A stretch of DNA of 64,000 nt. Origin: Dyella sedimenti. GTDB taxonomy: Bacteria > Pseudomonadota > Gammaproteobacteria > Xanthomonadales > Rhodanobacteraceae. This document shows positions 57,068-64,000 of this stretch, in pieces (position 1 is the first letter of the stretch; each line of letters starts with the position of its first letter). The position numbers and the translations under genes are program-made. The notes under the pieces were generated by a model that ran no database searches, was not told where the DNA came from, and was given only the letters and a program-made list of their open reading frames with translations. The DNA is taken from assembly GCF_022760995.1 (NCBI RefSeq), contig NZ_JAKWJO010000009.1:1-64000 (forward strand), given 5' to 3'.

Positions 57068-57835
57068 GTGCCGGCGACCTTGTGGCGGCGCCTTCGCGCC
57101 TACCTGACACCTCCCCCGCTCCCCGATCCCGACTGGCACGATGCCGTGGCCGCCTGCCCGCTCGCCCGGCGCCTGGATGCCGCGCGCCTGGACGATCTGC
57201 GCCCGCTGGTGGCGGTCTTCCTGGCGCGCAAGCGCTTCGTGCCCCTGGCCGATGCCGAGCTGACCGGGCCGCTGCGCATCCTGATCGCCATGCAGGCCTG
57301 CCTGCCGGTGCTGCAACAGGGCCCGCGCGCCCTGCGCGGCTGGCGCGACATCCTGGTGTATCCGGGCGAGTTCAAGGTGCGCCGCAGCCATCACGACGAC
57401 CGCAGCGGCGTCGTCACCGAGAGCGACGACGTGCTGATCGGGGAATCCTGGGAGCGCGGCCCGCTGGTGCTGTCCCTGGCTGACGTGCAGTTGGACCTGC
57501 GGCAGCCCTGGGACGGCTACAACGTGATCGTGCACGAGATCGCGCACAAGCTGGACATGCTGGACGGTCCGCCCGACGGCGTGCCGCCGCTGCCGCCCGC
57601 CCTGTCGCGGCGGCAGTGGATCGTGGCCTTCCAGCGCGCCTTCGACCACCTTTCCAACGATGTGGCGCGCGGGCGCGGGACGCTGATCGACCCCTACGCG
57701 GCGGAAGGCGCGGACGAGTTCTTCGCGGTGACCAGCGAGTTGCACTGGTCGCAGCCTGCGGTGCTGCGGCGCGCCGATGCGGCGGTGGCCGACCTGCTGG
57801 AGGCGTACTACGGGCCGTCGCCGGCGCCGGGCTAG
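57068..57835 (+). CDS. mtfA: MtfA-like zinc metallopeptidase
   Basis: MtfA (Mlc titration factor A) is a cytosolic zinc peptidase that binds the glucose repressor Mlc in E. coli. The 255-residue product has the gluzincin motif HEIAHKLDMLDG at about residues 156-167 and the third-ligand region AAEGADEFFAVTSELHW. It starts at a GTG (57068). Confidence 0.93.
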   Translation: MPATLWRRLRAYLTPPPLPDPDWHDAVAACPLARRLDAARLDDLRPLVAVFLARKRFVPLADAELTGPLRILIAMQACLPVLQQGPRALRGWRDILVYPGEFKVRRSHHDDRSGVVTESDDVLIGESWERGPLVLSLADVQLDLRQPWDGYNVIVHEIAHKLDMLDGPPDGVPPLPPALSRRQWIVAFQRAFDHLSNDVARGRGTLIDPYAAEGADEFFAVTSELHWSQPAVLRRADAAVADLLEAYYGPSPAPG

Positions 57836-57847
57836 AAAGATTCTCAC

Positions 57848-57932
57848 CTGTGGGAGCGCACCCTGTGCGCGACAGCCACATGGCGCGATAACGACACATC
57901 GCTGCGGTCGCGCACAGGGTGCGCTCCTACAG
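57848..57932. repeat. REP-like inverted pair, GGAGCGCACC family (copy 3)
   Basis: The left arm at about 57848-57873 and right arm at 57907-57932 are near-perfect facing copies of the dispersed unit. They are separated by 33 bp and lie between the converging mtfA and histidine-kinase genes. It could fold into a long hairpin and end both transcripts. Confidence 0.8.
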
Positions 57933-57944
57933 AAATTTCTGGGT

Positions 57945-59378
57945 TCAGCCCGGCGGCAGCTTCACGCTGAAGCGCGCGCCGTTGAATTCCGGCGAGCGGT
58001 CGACCAGCAGCTCGCCGCCATAGGCGCGCACGATGTCCTGCACGATGGACAGGCCGATGCCGTGGCCCTGCACGCGCTCGTCGCCGCGTACGCCGCGCTG
58101 GAGCACGCTCTCGATCTTGTCGTCGTCGATGCCGGGGCCGTCGTCTTCCACGCTCAGCCACAGGCCGGGACGCTGGCGGCCCGCGACGGGGCGCATCTTC
58201 ACCACCAGCAGCACGCGGTGGCGTGCCCACTTGAAGGCGTTCTCCAGCAGGTTGCCCATCAGCTCCAGCAGGTCGCCCTGCTCGCCGTAGAACGCGGCGT
58301 TGTCATCGATGTCGAACTCGCACAGCACGTTCTTGGCCGCATAGACCTTCTCCAGGCTCTGCACCAGGTCCTCGGCATGCTCGGCGATGGGAATCGCCGT
58401 CGCCGCGAAGGTCTGTCGGCCCGAGGTGGCCGCGCGCGCCAGTTGGTAGGCCACCAGCTCGTCCATCTTGCGCACCTGCTCCAGCACCGGGTCGCGCAGG
58501 CTCGATTCGCCGATGCTTTCCAGGCTGGAACGGATCACCGCCAGCGGCGTCTTGAGGCTGTGCGCGAGATCGGCCAGCGTGTTGCGCGTGCGCACGCGCT
58601 GCTCGCGCTCGCTGTCAATGAAAGCGTTGATGCGCTCGGTGAGGCCGGTCAGCTCGGCCGGGTACTGGTCCCCCAGGTGGTCGCGCTCGCCGCGCTCCAC
58701 CCGCGACATCTCGTTGGCCACTTTGCGCAGCGGCGTCAGGCTCCAGCGCAGCAGCAGCAACTGCAGCAGGATCAGCATCACGCCCAGCGAGGCCAGCCAG
58801 AAAATCAGGCTGCGCCGGAATACCGCATTGCGGCCTTCGAGCTGGTCCTCCGTCTGCGCCACCATGAAGGTGAGATGCACCGACTTGCGCTCGGCCGTGT
58901 CCAGCGCCACGCCGTAGATGTAGTAGTACAGCCGCCCCATGCGCGTATCGACGGGACCGACGAACTGCCCCTCGCCGGGCGCGAGCGGATGCAGGAAGCT
59001 GAAGTCGCGGCCGATCGCCGAAGGCGATTCCCACTTGAAGCCGTTGTCGCCGATGGCCACGGCATACAGGCCCGAGCCCGGGCGCGAGAAGCTGGGATCG
59101 GGCAGCGAATCGGGCAGCAGCACCTTGCCGGAACGGCCGACCTCGGTACCGGCCAGGTAGGCCACGACGAAGTTCTGCAGGCGATCCTGCAGTCCCTTCA
59201 GCGCGCTGTCCGCCGCGGTGCGGGTGAGCGTGAGGCCCACCACGCCGAGGAATGCCGCCAGCACGAAGCCGGTGGCCAGCGCCGCGCGCGCCGCCAGTGA
59301 GAACGGGCGGCGCGGCGGCAGCGGATCATTCGTCTTCGCTTTCGCTGCGGGGGATGGCAAAGCGGTATCCGCGTCCAC
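57945..59378 (-). CDS. phoQ: PhoQ-like sensor histidine kinase
   Basis: This 477-residue inner-membrane sensor has two membrane helices (ALATGFVLAAFLGVVGLTL and FWLASLGVMLILLQLLLL) enclosing a periplasmic domain of about 160 residues. A HAMP-like linker follows, then the phosphoacceptor box LADLAHSLKTPLAVI and the ATPase motifs NLLENAFKWA, DDGPGID and GHGIGLSIV. No ATG fits; the GTG at 59378 is the best start and would overlap the regulator gene by 53 nt, while a TTG at 59360 is also possible. PhoQ senses low Mg2+ and cationic peptides; that specificity is inferred. Confidence 0.85.
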   Translation of the reverse strand: MDADTALPSPAAKAKTNDPLPPRRPFSLAARAALATGFVLAAFLGVVGLTLTRTAADSALKGLQDRLQNFVVAYLAGTEVGRSGKVLLPDSLPDPSFSRPGSGLYAVAIGDNGFKWESPSAIGRDFSFLHPLAPGEGQFVGPVDTRMGRLYYYIYGVALDTAERKSVHLTFMVAQTEDQLEGRNAVFRRSLIFWLASLGVMLILLQLLLLRWSLTPLRKVANEMSRVERGERDHLGDQYPAELTGLTERINAFIDSEREQRVRTRNTLADLAHSLKTPLAVIRSSLESIGESSLRDPVLEQVRKMDELVAYQLARAATSGRQTFAATAIPIAEHAEDLVQSLEKVYAAKNVLCEFDIDDNAAFYGEQGDLLELMGNLLENAFKWARHRVLLVVKMRPVAGRQRPGLWLSVEDDGPGIDDDKIESVLQRGVRGDERVQGHGIGLSIVQDIVRAYGGELLVDRSPEFNGARFSVKLPPG

Positions 59379-60018
59379 GTACCGTCTCGATGGGCTTGAG
59401 GTTGCCTTCCGGGTCCAGCTTCCTGCGCAGACGGCCGATGAAAACTTCCAGCACGTTGGAGTCGCGGTCGAAGTCCTGCTGGTAGATGTGCTCGGTGAGG
59501 TCGGCCTTGGAGACCAGCTCGCCGGCATGCAGCATCAGGTATTCGAGCACCTTGTACTCGTAGCTGGTGAGGTCCACCGGCTTGCCTTCCACCACCACCG
59601 TCTGCGCGGTGGTGTCCAGCTTGATCGGGCCGCAGGCCAGCACCGGCTTGGACCAGCCGCTGGCGCGGCGCACCAGCGCGTTGATGCGCGCCAGCAGCTC
59701 CTCGACGTGGAACGGCTTGACCAGATAGTCATCGGCGCCGTGCTTCAAGCCCTCCACCTTGTCCTGCCAGCCGCCGCGGGCGGTCAGGATCAGGATGGGG
59801 TAGCGCTGTCCGGCCTCGCGCAGCGACTTGATCAGGTCCATGCCCGACATCTTGGGCAGTCCCAGGTCGATGATGGCCAGGTCGAAGGGCACCTCGCGGC
59901 CGAGGTACATGCCCTCCTCACCGTCCTGGGCCGCATCGACGGCAAAGCCATCGCGCTTCAGGCGCGCGGCGAGCGTTTCGCGCAGCGGAGCCTCGTCCTC
60001 AACCAGAAGGATGCGCAT
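59326..60018 (-). CDS. phoP: PhoP-like response regulator
   Basis: This 230-residue OmpR-family regulator has the acidic pair in VEDEAPLRE, phosphoacceptor Asp51 in IIDLGLPKMSG, and K in DDYLVKPF. The C-terminal winged helix has LTSYEYKVLEYLMLHAGELV and ETVRGRGYRFAI. Its ATG overlaps the PepSY gene's stop by 1 nt. Calling it PhoP is based on overall likeness and the paired kinase. Confidence 0.9.
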   Translation of the reverse strand: MRILLVEDEAPLRETLAARLKRDGFAVDAAQDGEEGMYLGREVPFDLAIIDLGLPKMSGMDLIKSLREAGQRYPILILTARGGWQDKVEGLKHGADDYLVKPFHVEELLARINALVRRASGWSKPVLACGPIKLDTTAQTVVVEGKPVDLTSYEYKVLEYLMLHAGELVSKADLTEHIYQQDFDRDSNVLEVFIGRLRRKLDPEGNLKPIETVRGRGYRFAIPRSESEDE

Positions 60019-60341
60019 CAGTGTTTCTCCTTGTTGCTCACGCCGTCCGAAGACGGGTTCTTGGTCGAATCGGCGGAGGCCGGCGCCTTGCTGGCCTCCG
60101 TGGTCACGGTCACCACGCGTACATGCCCGTCCGGCGTCAGTACCTTCACGCGATGCTCGAAAGTGCTGCGGCCGCGACGCACGGTACTGGCCGACAGCAC
60201 CTTGCCGCCAGTCTCGTGCTGCACCTGGGTCACCGCCTGCTCCAGCGACACGGCCGGCTCGCCGCCGCTTTGCGCCGCGAACGCCACGGTGCCCGCCGAC
60301 AGGCAGAGCAGCAGGGCCGACATGCGCAGGATTGTTTTCAT
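60018..60341 (-). CDS. Secreted PepSY-domain protein
   Basis: This 107-residue protein has a signal peptide (MKTILRMSALLLCLSAGTVA, cut near AFA-AQ) and a PepSY-like domain (VSLEQAVTQVQHETGGKVLS, then FEHRVKVLTPDGHVRVVTVT). PepSY domains often inhibit peptidases or modulate sensors. As first gene of the unit and coupled to phoP, it is a candidate periplasmic modulator of the kinase. The start at 60341 is preferred to one four codons upstream. Confidence 0.85.
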   Translation of the reverse strand: MKTILRMSALLLCLSAGTVAFAAQSGGEPAVSLEQAVTQVQHETGGKVLSASTVRRGRSTFEHRVKVLTPDGHVRVVTVTTEASKAPASADSTKNPSSDGVSNKEKH

Positions 60342-60435
60342 TTCGTTAAGCAACCCGGATCACCTGCGGGACGGAACGCATCGCCGTTCAGACTATGGAC
60401 TCGGGGCTGAATATTGACCGGATGAACGGGCGCCG

Positions 60436-61416
60436 TCACGCAGCCTCGCGCGGAGTAGCGACAGCCTGCTCAATCAGTGACCAGCCGGCGCCCGGCAGAT
60501 GCGCGCCCTCGCTCAGGCGGCGACGGAAGCCACGGGCGCCCGGCTCGCCCTGGTACAGCCCCAGCAGGTGGCGGCTGATGTGCTTGAGCGCGGTGCCCCG
60601 GGCCAGTTCGGCCTCGACGTAGGGGCGCAGCCGGCGCAGCACGTCCTCGCGTGTGGGCAACGGCTCGCCGTACAGCACCGCCTCCAGCCGCGCCAGCACA
60701 TAGGGATCGTGGTAGGCGGCACGGCCCAGCATGACGCCATCCACCCGCGCCAGGTGCGCCTGCACCGCCTCCACCGTGGCGATGCCGCCGTTGATTACCA
60801 CGATGAGCCCGGGGAACTCGCGCTTGAGGCGGTACACCCGCTCGTAGTCCAGCGGCGGGATCTCGCGGTTTTCCTTCGGGCTCAGCCCTTGCAGCCAGGC
60901 CTTGCGCGCATGCACCACCAGCACCTCCACACCGGCGGCCAGCATGGTCTCGGTGAAGTGCTGCAGGTCGGCATAGTCGTCCTGCTCGTCCACGCCGATG
61001 CGGCACTTCACCGTCACCGGCACGTCCACGGCATCGCGCATGGCCTTCACGCAATCGCCCACCAGCGCCGGCTCGCGCATCAGGCAGGCACCGAAGCGGC
61101 CCGACTGCACGCGGTCGGAGGGGCAGCCTACATTGAGGTTGATCTCATCATAGCCGGCCGCCGCGCCATGGCGCGCGGCGACGGCCAGTTCCGCCGGGTC
61201 GCTGCCGCCCAGCTGCAGCGCCACCGGGTGCTCCTGCTGGCTATGCTCAAGCAGCCGCAGCTGCCTGCCGCGCACCAGCGCGGCGCTAGTCACCATCTCG
61301 GTGTACAGGCGGGCATGCGGCGACAGCAGCCGGTGGAAATACCGGCAGTGCCTGTCCGTCCAGTCCATCATAGGCGCCGTCAATAGGCGGAAATCGTTTC
61401 GATTGATGCTGCACAT
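60436..61416 (-). CDS. dusA: tRNA-dihydrouridine(20/20a) synthase DusA
   Basis: DusA reduces uridines 20 and 20a in the D-loop of tRNAs using FMN and NADPH. The 326-residue product has the FMN-site N-terminus TAPMMDWTDRHCRYFHRLLS, INLNVGCPSDRVQSGRFGAC with the catalytic Cys, HARKAWLQGLSPKENR, and VINGGIATVEAV. The DusA-specific GRFGACLM distinguishes it from DusB and DusC. Confidence 0.96.
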   Translation of the reverse strand: MCSINRNDFRLLTAPMMDWTDRHCRYFHRLLSPHARLYTEMVTSAALVRGRQLRLLEHSQQEHPVALQLGGSDPAELAVAARHGAAAGYDEINLNVGCPSDRVQSGRFGACLMREPALVGDCVKAMRDAVDVPVTVKCRIGVDEQDDYADLQHFTETMLAAGVEVLVVHARKAWLQGLSPKENREIPPLDYERVYRLKREFPGLIVVINGGIATVEAVQAHLARVDGVMLGRAAYHDPYVLARLEAVLYGEPLPTREDVLRRLRPYVEAELARGTALKHISRHLLGLYQGEPGARGFRRRLSEGAHLPGAGWSLIEQAVATPREAA

Positions 61417-61504
61417 GGTAAATATTTTACCGCACAGCCTTTAGACGAGCGGGCTGAGGAGCCAGGAGTGACTGCCATGGGTCGGAGGCGAACATTCCCC
61501 AGGC

Positions 61505-62548
61505 CTACACTTTTCCGCGGACCGGTCTGCGGCGCACGGGTGAAAAGCTGGGTGCGTTGCCGGTCCACCGCTTATAGGCTTGGGAAAAGGAAGAAAGGTC
61601 ACTGAAGCCCAGGCGGTCGGCGATCTCGGCCAGGGAATATCGCGGATTACCCAGCAGTCTGTCCGCCTTTGCACGTCGGCTCTCCTCGAGTAGCTCCCGG
61701 AACGATGTGCCGTCATCGCGGAACCATCGCTTCAGGCTACGCTCGCTGGTGCACAGGAAGGCGGCGACGTCGGCCAGCCTCGGTGTGCAGGAGTCAGGCG
61801 CCGCGGCCAGGTATTCGCGAACGAGTGTGGGCGTATCGAGCTGCGTTCTGCGCTGCTCGATCAGCTCTTCGCACATGCGTTCGCACATGGCTGCCGTGGT
61901 GGCATTGGCTTGCGGCAGCCCACGCCCTGTCAGCGCCCGTGGAATGGCAACAAGGTTTTCCGAAGCCCCCCAGCGTGGCGCGCACCCGAGCTCCCTGGCC
62001 AGCTCGTGCTTGATCGACGCCGGCGCAGGCAGACCACGCAGTTGCATGGCGACCACGGGTGCCCCGGCCCCGGTGATATCGCAAAGCACGCGCACTGTCG
62101 CGCCCACCGCTCGCTCAACAACAAAGCTCTGTACGTTGTCATCGATATTCGCAGGCGGCTCGAATCCCAACAGGTCGAGATCACCTTCGCGGCGATGAGT
62201 GATAGCGACATAACTATAGGTCAAGGGCAGGAAGCGCTGCACCAGACGCAAGGCGTCGAGGGCGGTCGCGCTGCTCATCATGCCCAGACCAAGTACACCG
62301 TAGGCCGAGAGGTGGTAACTCAGGCCCAGCTCCAATCCCATGCCCGCGCCTTCGGGACACAAACGCAGCAGATTGGCGATGACGGCGAGTTCCTTGCCTG
62401 GGCTAAGACTGACCTGTGCGTTCCCGACCTGTACCTGAGTCAGTCGCGTGCCGGCCAGCAACCGGGTCGCGGCAATGCCCCGGGCGCGTCCGAAATCAAG
62501 GAGCAGGCGGACACTTGCCGGACTGCGGGCGAAGTTCCAGTAGTTCAT
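61505..62548 (-). CDS. AraC-family transcriptional regulator with an N-terminal effector domain
   Basis: This 347-residue regulator has an N-terminal arabinose-binding-like domain (about residues 15-200) of the type seen in OruR/ArgR-like AraC proteins. A C-terminal pair of helix-turn-helices follows (PRLADVAAFLCTSERSLKRW, then SLAEIADRLGFSDLSSFSQA and FKRW-type YKRWTGNAPSFS). The start MNYWNFARSPASVRLL at 62548 fits a -10 TATAAT at 62579-62584; a start at 62617 would lie upstream of that element. It is divergent from a hydrolase gene that it may control. Confidence 0.88.
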   Translation of the reverse strand: MNYWNFARSPASVRLLLDFGRARGIAATRLLAGTRLTQVQVGNAQVSLSPGKELAVIANLLRLCPEGAGMGLELGLSYHLSAYGVLGLGMMSSATALDALRLVQRFLPLTYSYVAITHRREGDLDLLGFEPPANIDDNVQSFVVERAVGATVRVLCDITGAGAPVVAMQLRGLPAPASIKHELARELGCAPRWGASENLVAIPRALTGRGLPQANATTAAMCERMCEELIEQRRTQLDTPTLVREYLAAAPDSCTPRLADVAAFLCTSERSLKRWFRDDGTSFRELLEESRRAKADRLLGNPRYSLAEIADRLGFSDLSSFSQAYKRWTGNAPSFSPVRRRPVRGKV

Positions 62549-62578
62549 GCGCGGGGTGCCGAAGCCGTGGCCGGAGCC

Positions 62579-62584
62579 ATTATA
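62579..62584 (-). promoter_or_regulatory. Consensus -10 for the AraC-family gene
   Basis: Leftward TATAAT lies 30 bp before the ATG at 62548. No good -35 is present, as is common where an activator assists. It helps to choose the downstream start codon. Confidence 0.45.
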
Positions 62585-62689
62585 GACATGGCCCAACATA
62601 TAAAGCCTTTGGCCCATGCGGCTCTCCGCCCACGGTCATGCACCGAATAGGCTGTGCAAGCATCAACAGCAGCCATTCCGGAGCGTTTC

Positions 62690-63640
62690 GTGAACTACAC
62701 CGATCAAGCCGCATGGCGAAGAATCCAGTCGTTCCTGCCACAGGCCTATCAGCTTCAGCCCGGCAACGAACCCCGGGAGGAGTGGTGGTCGTGGCGGCAG
62801 CATCGCATCCACCTCGATTGCTATCGCAACTCCGCTGCGCCACTGAAGGTCATCCTGTTCCATGGCGTCGGCACCAATGGCCGGCAAATGTCGACCATCC
62901 TCGGCGCTCCGCTTGCCCGGCACGGCTTTGAGACCATCGCCATCGACATGCCAGGTTACGGCCTCTCCGACGTGGCTTCCGGCGTACCTGTGCGCTATGA
63001 CGACTGGGTGCAGATCGGCAGTGACCTGATTGATGCCGAGCTGGCCAGAGACTCGCGTCCCATTGTGCTCTATGGACTGAGTGCAGGCGGCATGGAGACC
63101 TACCACGTCGCCTCGCTCAACCGCAGGGTCAAGGGCATTATTGGCATGACCTTCCTCGATCAACGCCTGCAACAAGTGCGCGATGAGACGGCGTTGAACA
63201 GGTTCATGAGCCGCATCGGCGGCCCCTTATTGACGCTGTGCGCCAAGACGCCACTCGCAGGCATGCGGTTGCCGATGTCCCTGGCGAGCAAAATGCACGC
63301 GCTGGTCAATGACAAGGCGGCATTGAAGGCCTGCATGGCGGATAGAACCTCCGCCGGCAACTGGGTTACGACCCGCTTCCTCGCCAGCTACATGAACTAT
63401 GCACCGACTGTCGAACCGGAAGACTTCGAGGTATGCCCCATCCTGCTGACACAACCGGCGCAGGACCATTGGACCCCGCGGCACCTCAGCGAACTGTTCC
63501 TTCGCCGCATCCGCCATGTACCGGTTGGCAGGGTGATGCTGGACGATGCCGGCCACTATCCCATCGAGCTTGCCGGGCTTGACCAGATGGTCGCGGCCAT
63601 TCGTGCGTTCCTTGACGATGTTGTGCAAGTGAAAGCCTGA
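62690..63640 (+). CDS. Alpha/beta hydrolase
   Basis: This 316-residue cytosolic hydrolase has the oxyanion segment LFHGVGTNGRQMS, IAIDMPGYGLSD, the nucleophile elbow YGLSAGGMETYH near residue 132, a late Asp in QPAQDHWTPRHL and His in LDDAGHYPIE. That makes a complete Ser-Asp-His triad. The start is the GTG at 62690 with GGAG 7 nt upstream; a GTG at 62654 is less well placed. A carboxylesterase or lipase role is likely; the substrate is unknown. It is probably controlled by the divergent AraC-type regulator. Confidence 0.85.
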   Translation: MNYTDQAAWRRIQSFLPQAYQLQPGNEPREEWWSWRQHRIHLDCYRNSAAPLKVILFHGVGTNGRQMSTILGAPLARHGFETIAIDMPGYGLSDVASGVPVRYDDWVQIGSDLIDAELARDSRPIVLYGLSAGGMETYHVASLNRRVKGIIGMTFLDQRLQQVRDETALNRFMSRIGGPLLTLCAKTPLAGMRLPMSLASKMHALVNDKAALKACMADRTSAGNWVTTRFLASYMNYAPTVEPEDFEVCPILLTQPAQDHWTPRHLSELFLRRIRHVPVGRVMLDDAGHYPIELAGLDQMVAAIRAFLDDVVQVKA

Positions 63641-63977
63641 GGCACGCCATCGAAAGCGGCCCCATGCATCCGGCTGCCGCTCGGGCGGCGACCAGTGGAA
63701 GACTTCCATCTATCCGCTTCCCGAAAACGTGCGCAATGTGAAATGCGATGTCAACGGAGGGGCGTAGCGGCCTTGCTCGATGCCCGTCGCATGCGGCATT
63801 GCGCTATCGGCAACTCGCAATTAATTGCGATCTTCCGCACGAAGTCGTCAATTATTTCGATTCACGAAAATCCCACTGCGGTGCTGGAATAAAACTACTT
63901 GCCCTGCGCAAGGTTGGTGCAAGCATCGCTCGGGGCGTATCAGGAGCAACTTCAAACCGCCATGCAAAGGAAACTGT
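63641..63977. other. Lower-GC non-coding stretch
   Basis: No gene is supported in these 337 bases. From about 63810 the GC content drops, with a perfect 14-bp palindrome CGCAATTAATTGCG at 63816-63829 and several AATTAT-type motifs, suggesting a promoter and operator region for the gene starting at 63978. Two short open frames here have no Shine-Dalgarno sequence and unlikely composition. Confidence 0.5.
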
Positions 63978-64000
63978 ATGAAAAAGTTTGGTAGTCCGCT
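63978..64000 (+). CDS. Start of the next gene, truncated by the window end
   Basis: An ATG at 63978 is preceded by AAAGGA at a good distance and opens MKKFGSP. The basic start suggests a signal peptide or short leader, but too little is visible to name it. Confidence 0.5.

Overview
The window is high-GC chromosomal DNA from a gammaproteobacterium of the Xanthomonadales/Lysobacterales. Rhodanobacteraceae (Dyella, Rhodanobacter, Frateuria or Luteibacter-like) is the best guess. The evidence is the gene content and order (lptD-surA-pdxA-rsmA-apaG-apaH; a dcw cluster running mraZ to ftsZ-lpxC followed by an M23 peptidase and secA; rsmI-lpoA-yraN; birA-coaX-SPOR), MraZ starting MFQGETA as in xanthomonads, and a dcw cluster with no murD. 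It is almost entirely housekeeping sequence. I see no prophage, insertion sequence with a transposase, CRISPR array or antiphage island.

Layout. 1-4232: potassium pump genes kdpB, kdpA, kdpF and a second 30-residue membrane peptide, all leftward; no kdpC directly follows kdpB. 4233-4625: a terminator-like hairpin, a REP-like repeat and a 182-bp MITE-like element ending exactly at the stop codon of a DedA-rhodanese fusion gene (4626-5600). 5693-8870: gamma-glutamyltransferase and an MFS transporter. 9004-10005: ispB. 10076-13357: a dienelactone-hydrolase-like protein and two overlapping flavin monooxygenases of ubiquinone synthesis (ubiI-like, ubiH). 13449-15562: a rightward set with a probable BtuM vitamin B12 transporter, a cobalamin adenosyltransferase and a histone-deacetylase-family hydrolase. 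15576-15974: msrB. 16079-23158: lptD, surA, pdxA, rsmA, apaG, apaH.

23159-45005 is the cell-envelope core: a strong bidirectional terminator, secA, an M23 peptidase, divergent dciA, lpxC, then the dcw cluster read leftward from a promoter at 44977-45005 that carries 10-bp MraZ repeats: mraZ, rsmH, ftsL, ftsI, murE, murF, mraY, ftsW, murG, murC, ddlB, ftsQ, ftsA, ftsZ. Most of these genes overlap by 4 nt (ATGA/GTGA). The exception is the mraY-ftsW junction, where murD would normally lie; it holds a 126-bp inverted repeat with a terminator-like hairpin. MurE has the DNPR motif of meso-diaminopimelate ligases.

45228-45590 is RNase P RNA. 45651-50204: rsmI, lpoA, yraN and an FAD-linked oxidase. 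50215-53936: two hypothetical genes, trpS with an unusual C-terminal extension, arginase and a periplasmic rhodanese. 53951-54026: tRNA-Thr(UGU). 54061-56510: SPOR protein, coaX, birA. 56747-57835: a secreted Ser-rich small protein and mtfA. 57945-60341: a PhoPQ-like two-component system led by a PepSY protein. 60436-61416: dusA. 61505-63640: an AraC-type regulator divergent from an alpha/beta hydrolase. The next gene begins at 63978 and runs off the window.
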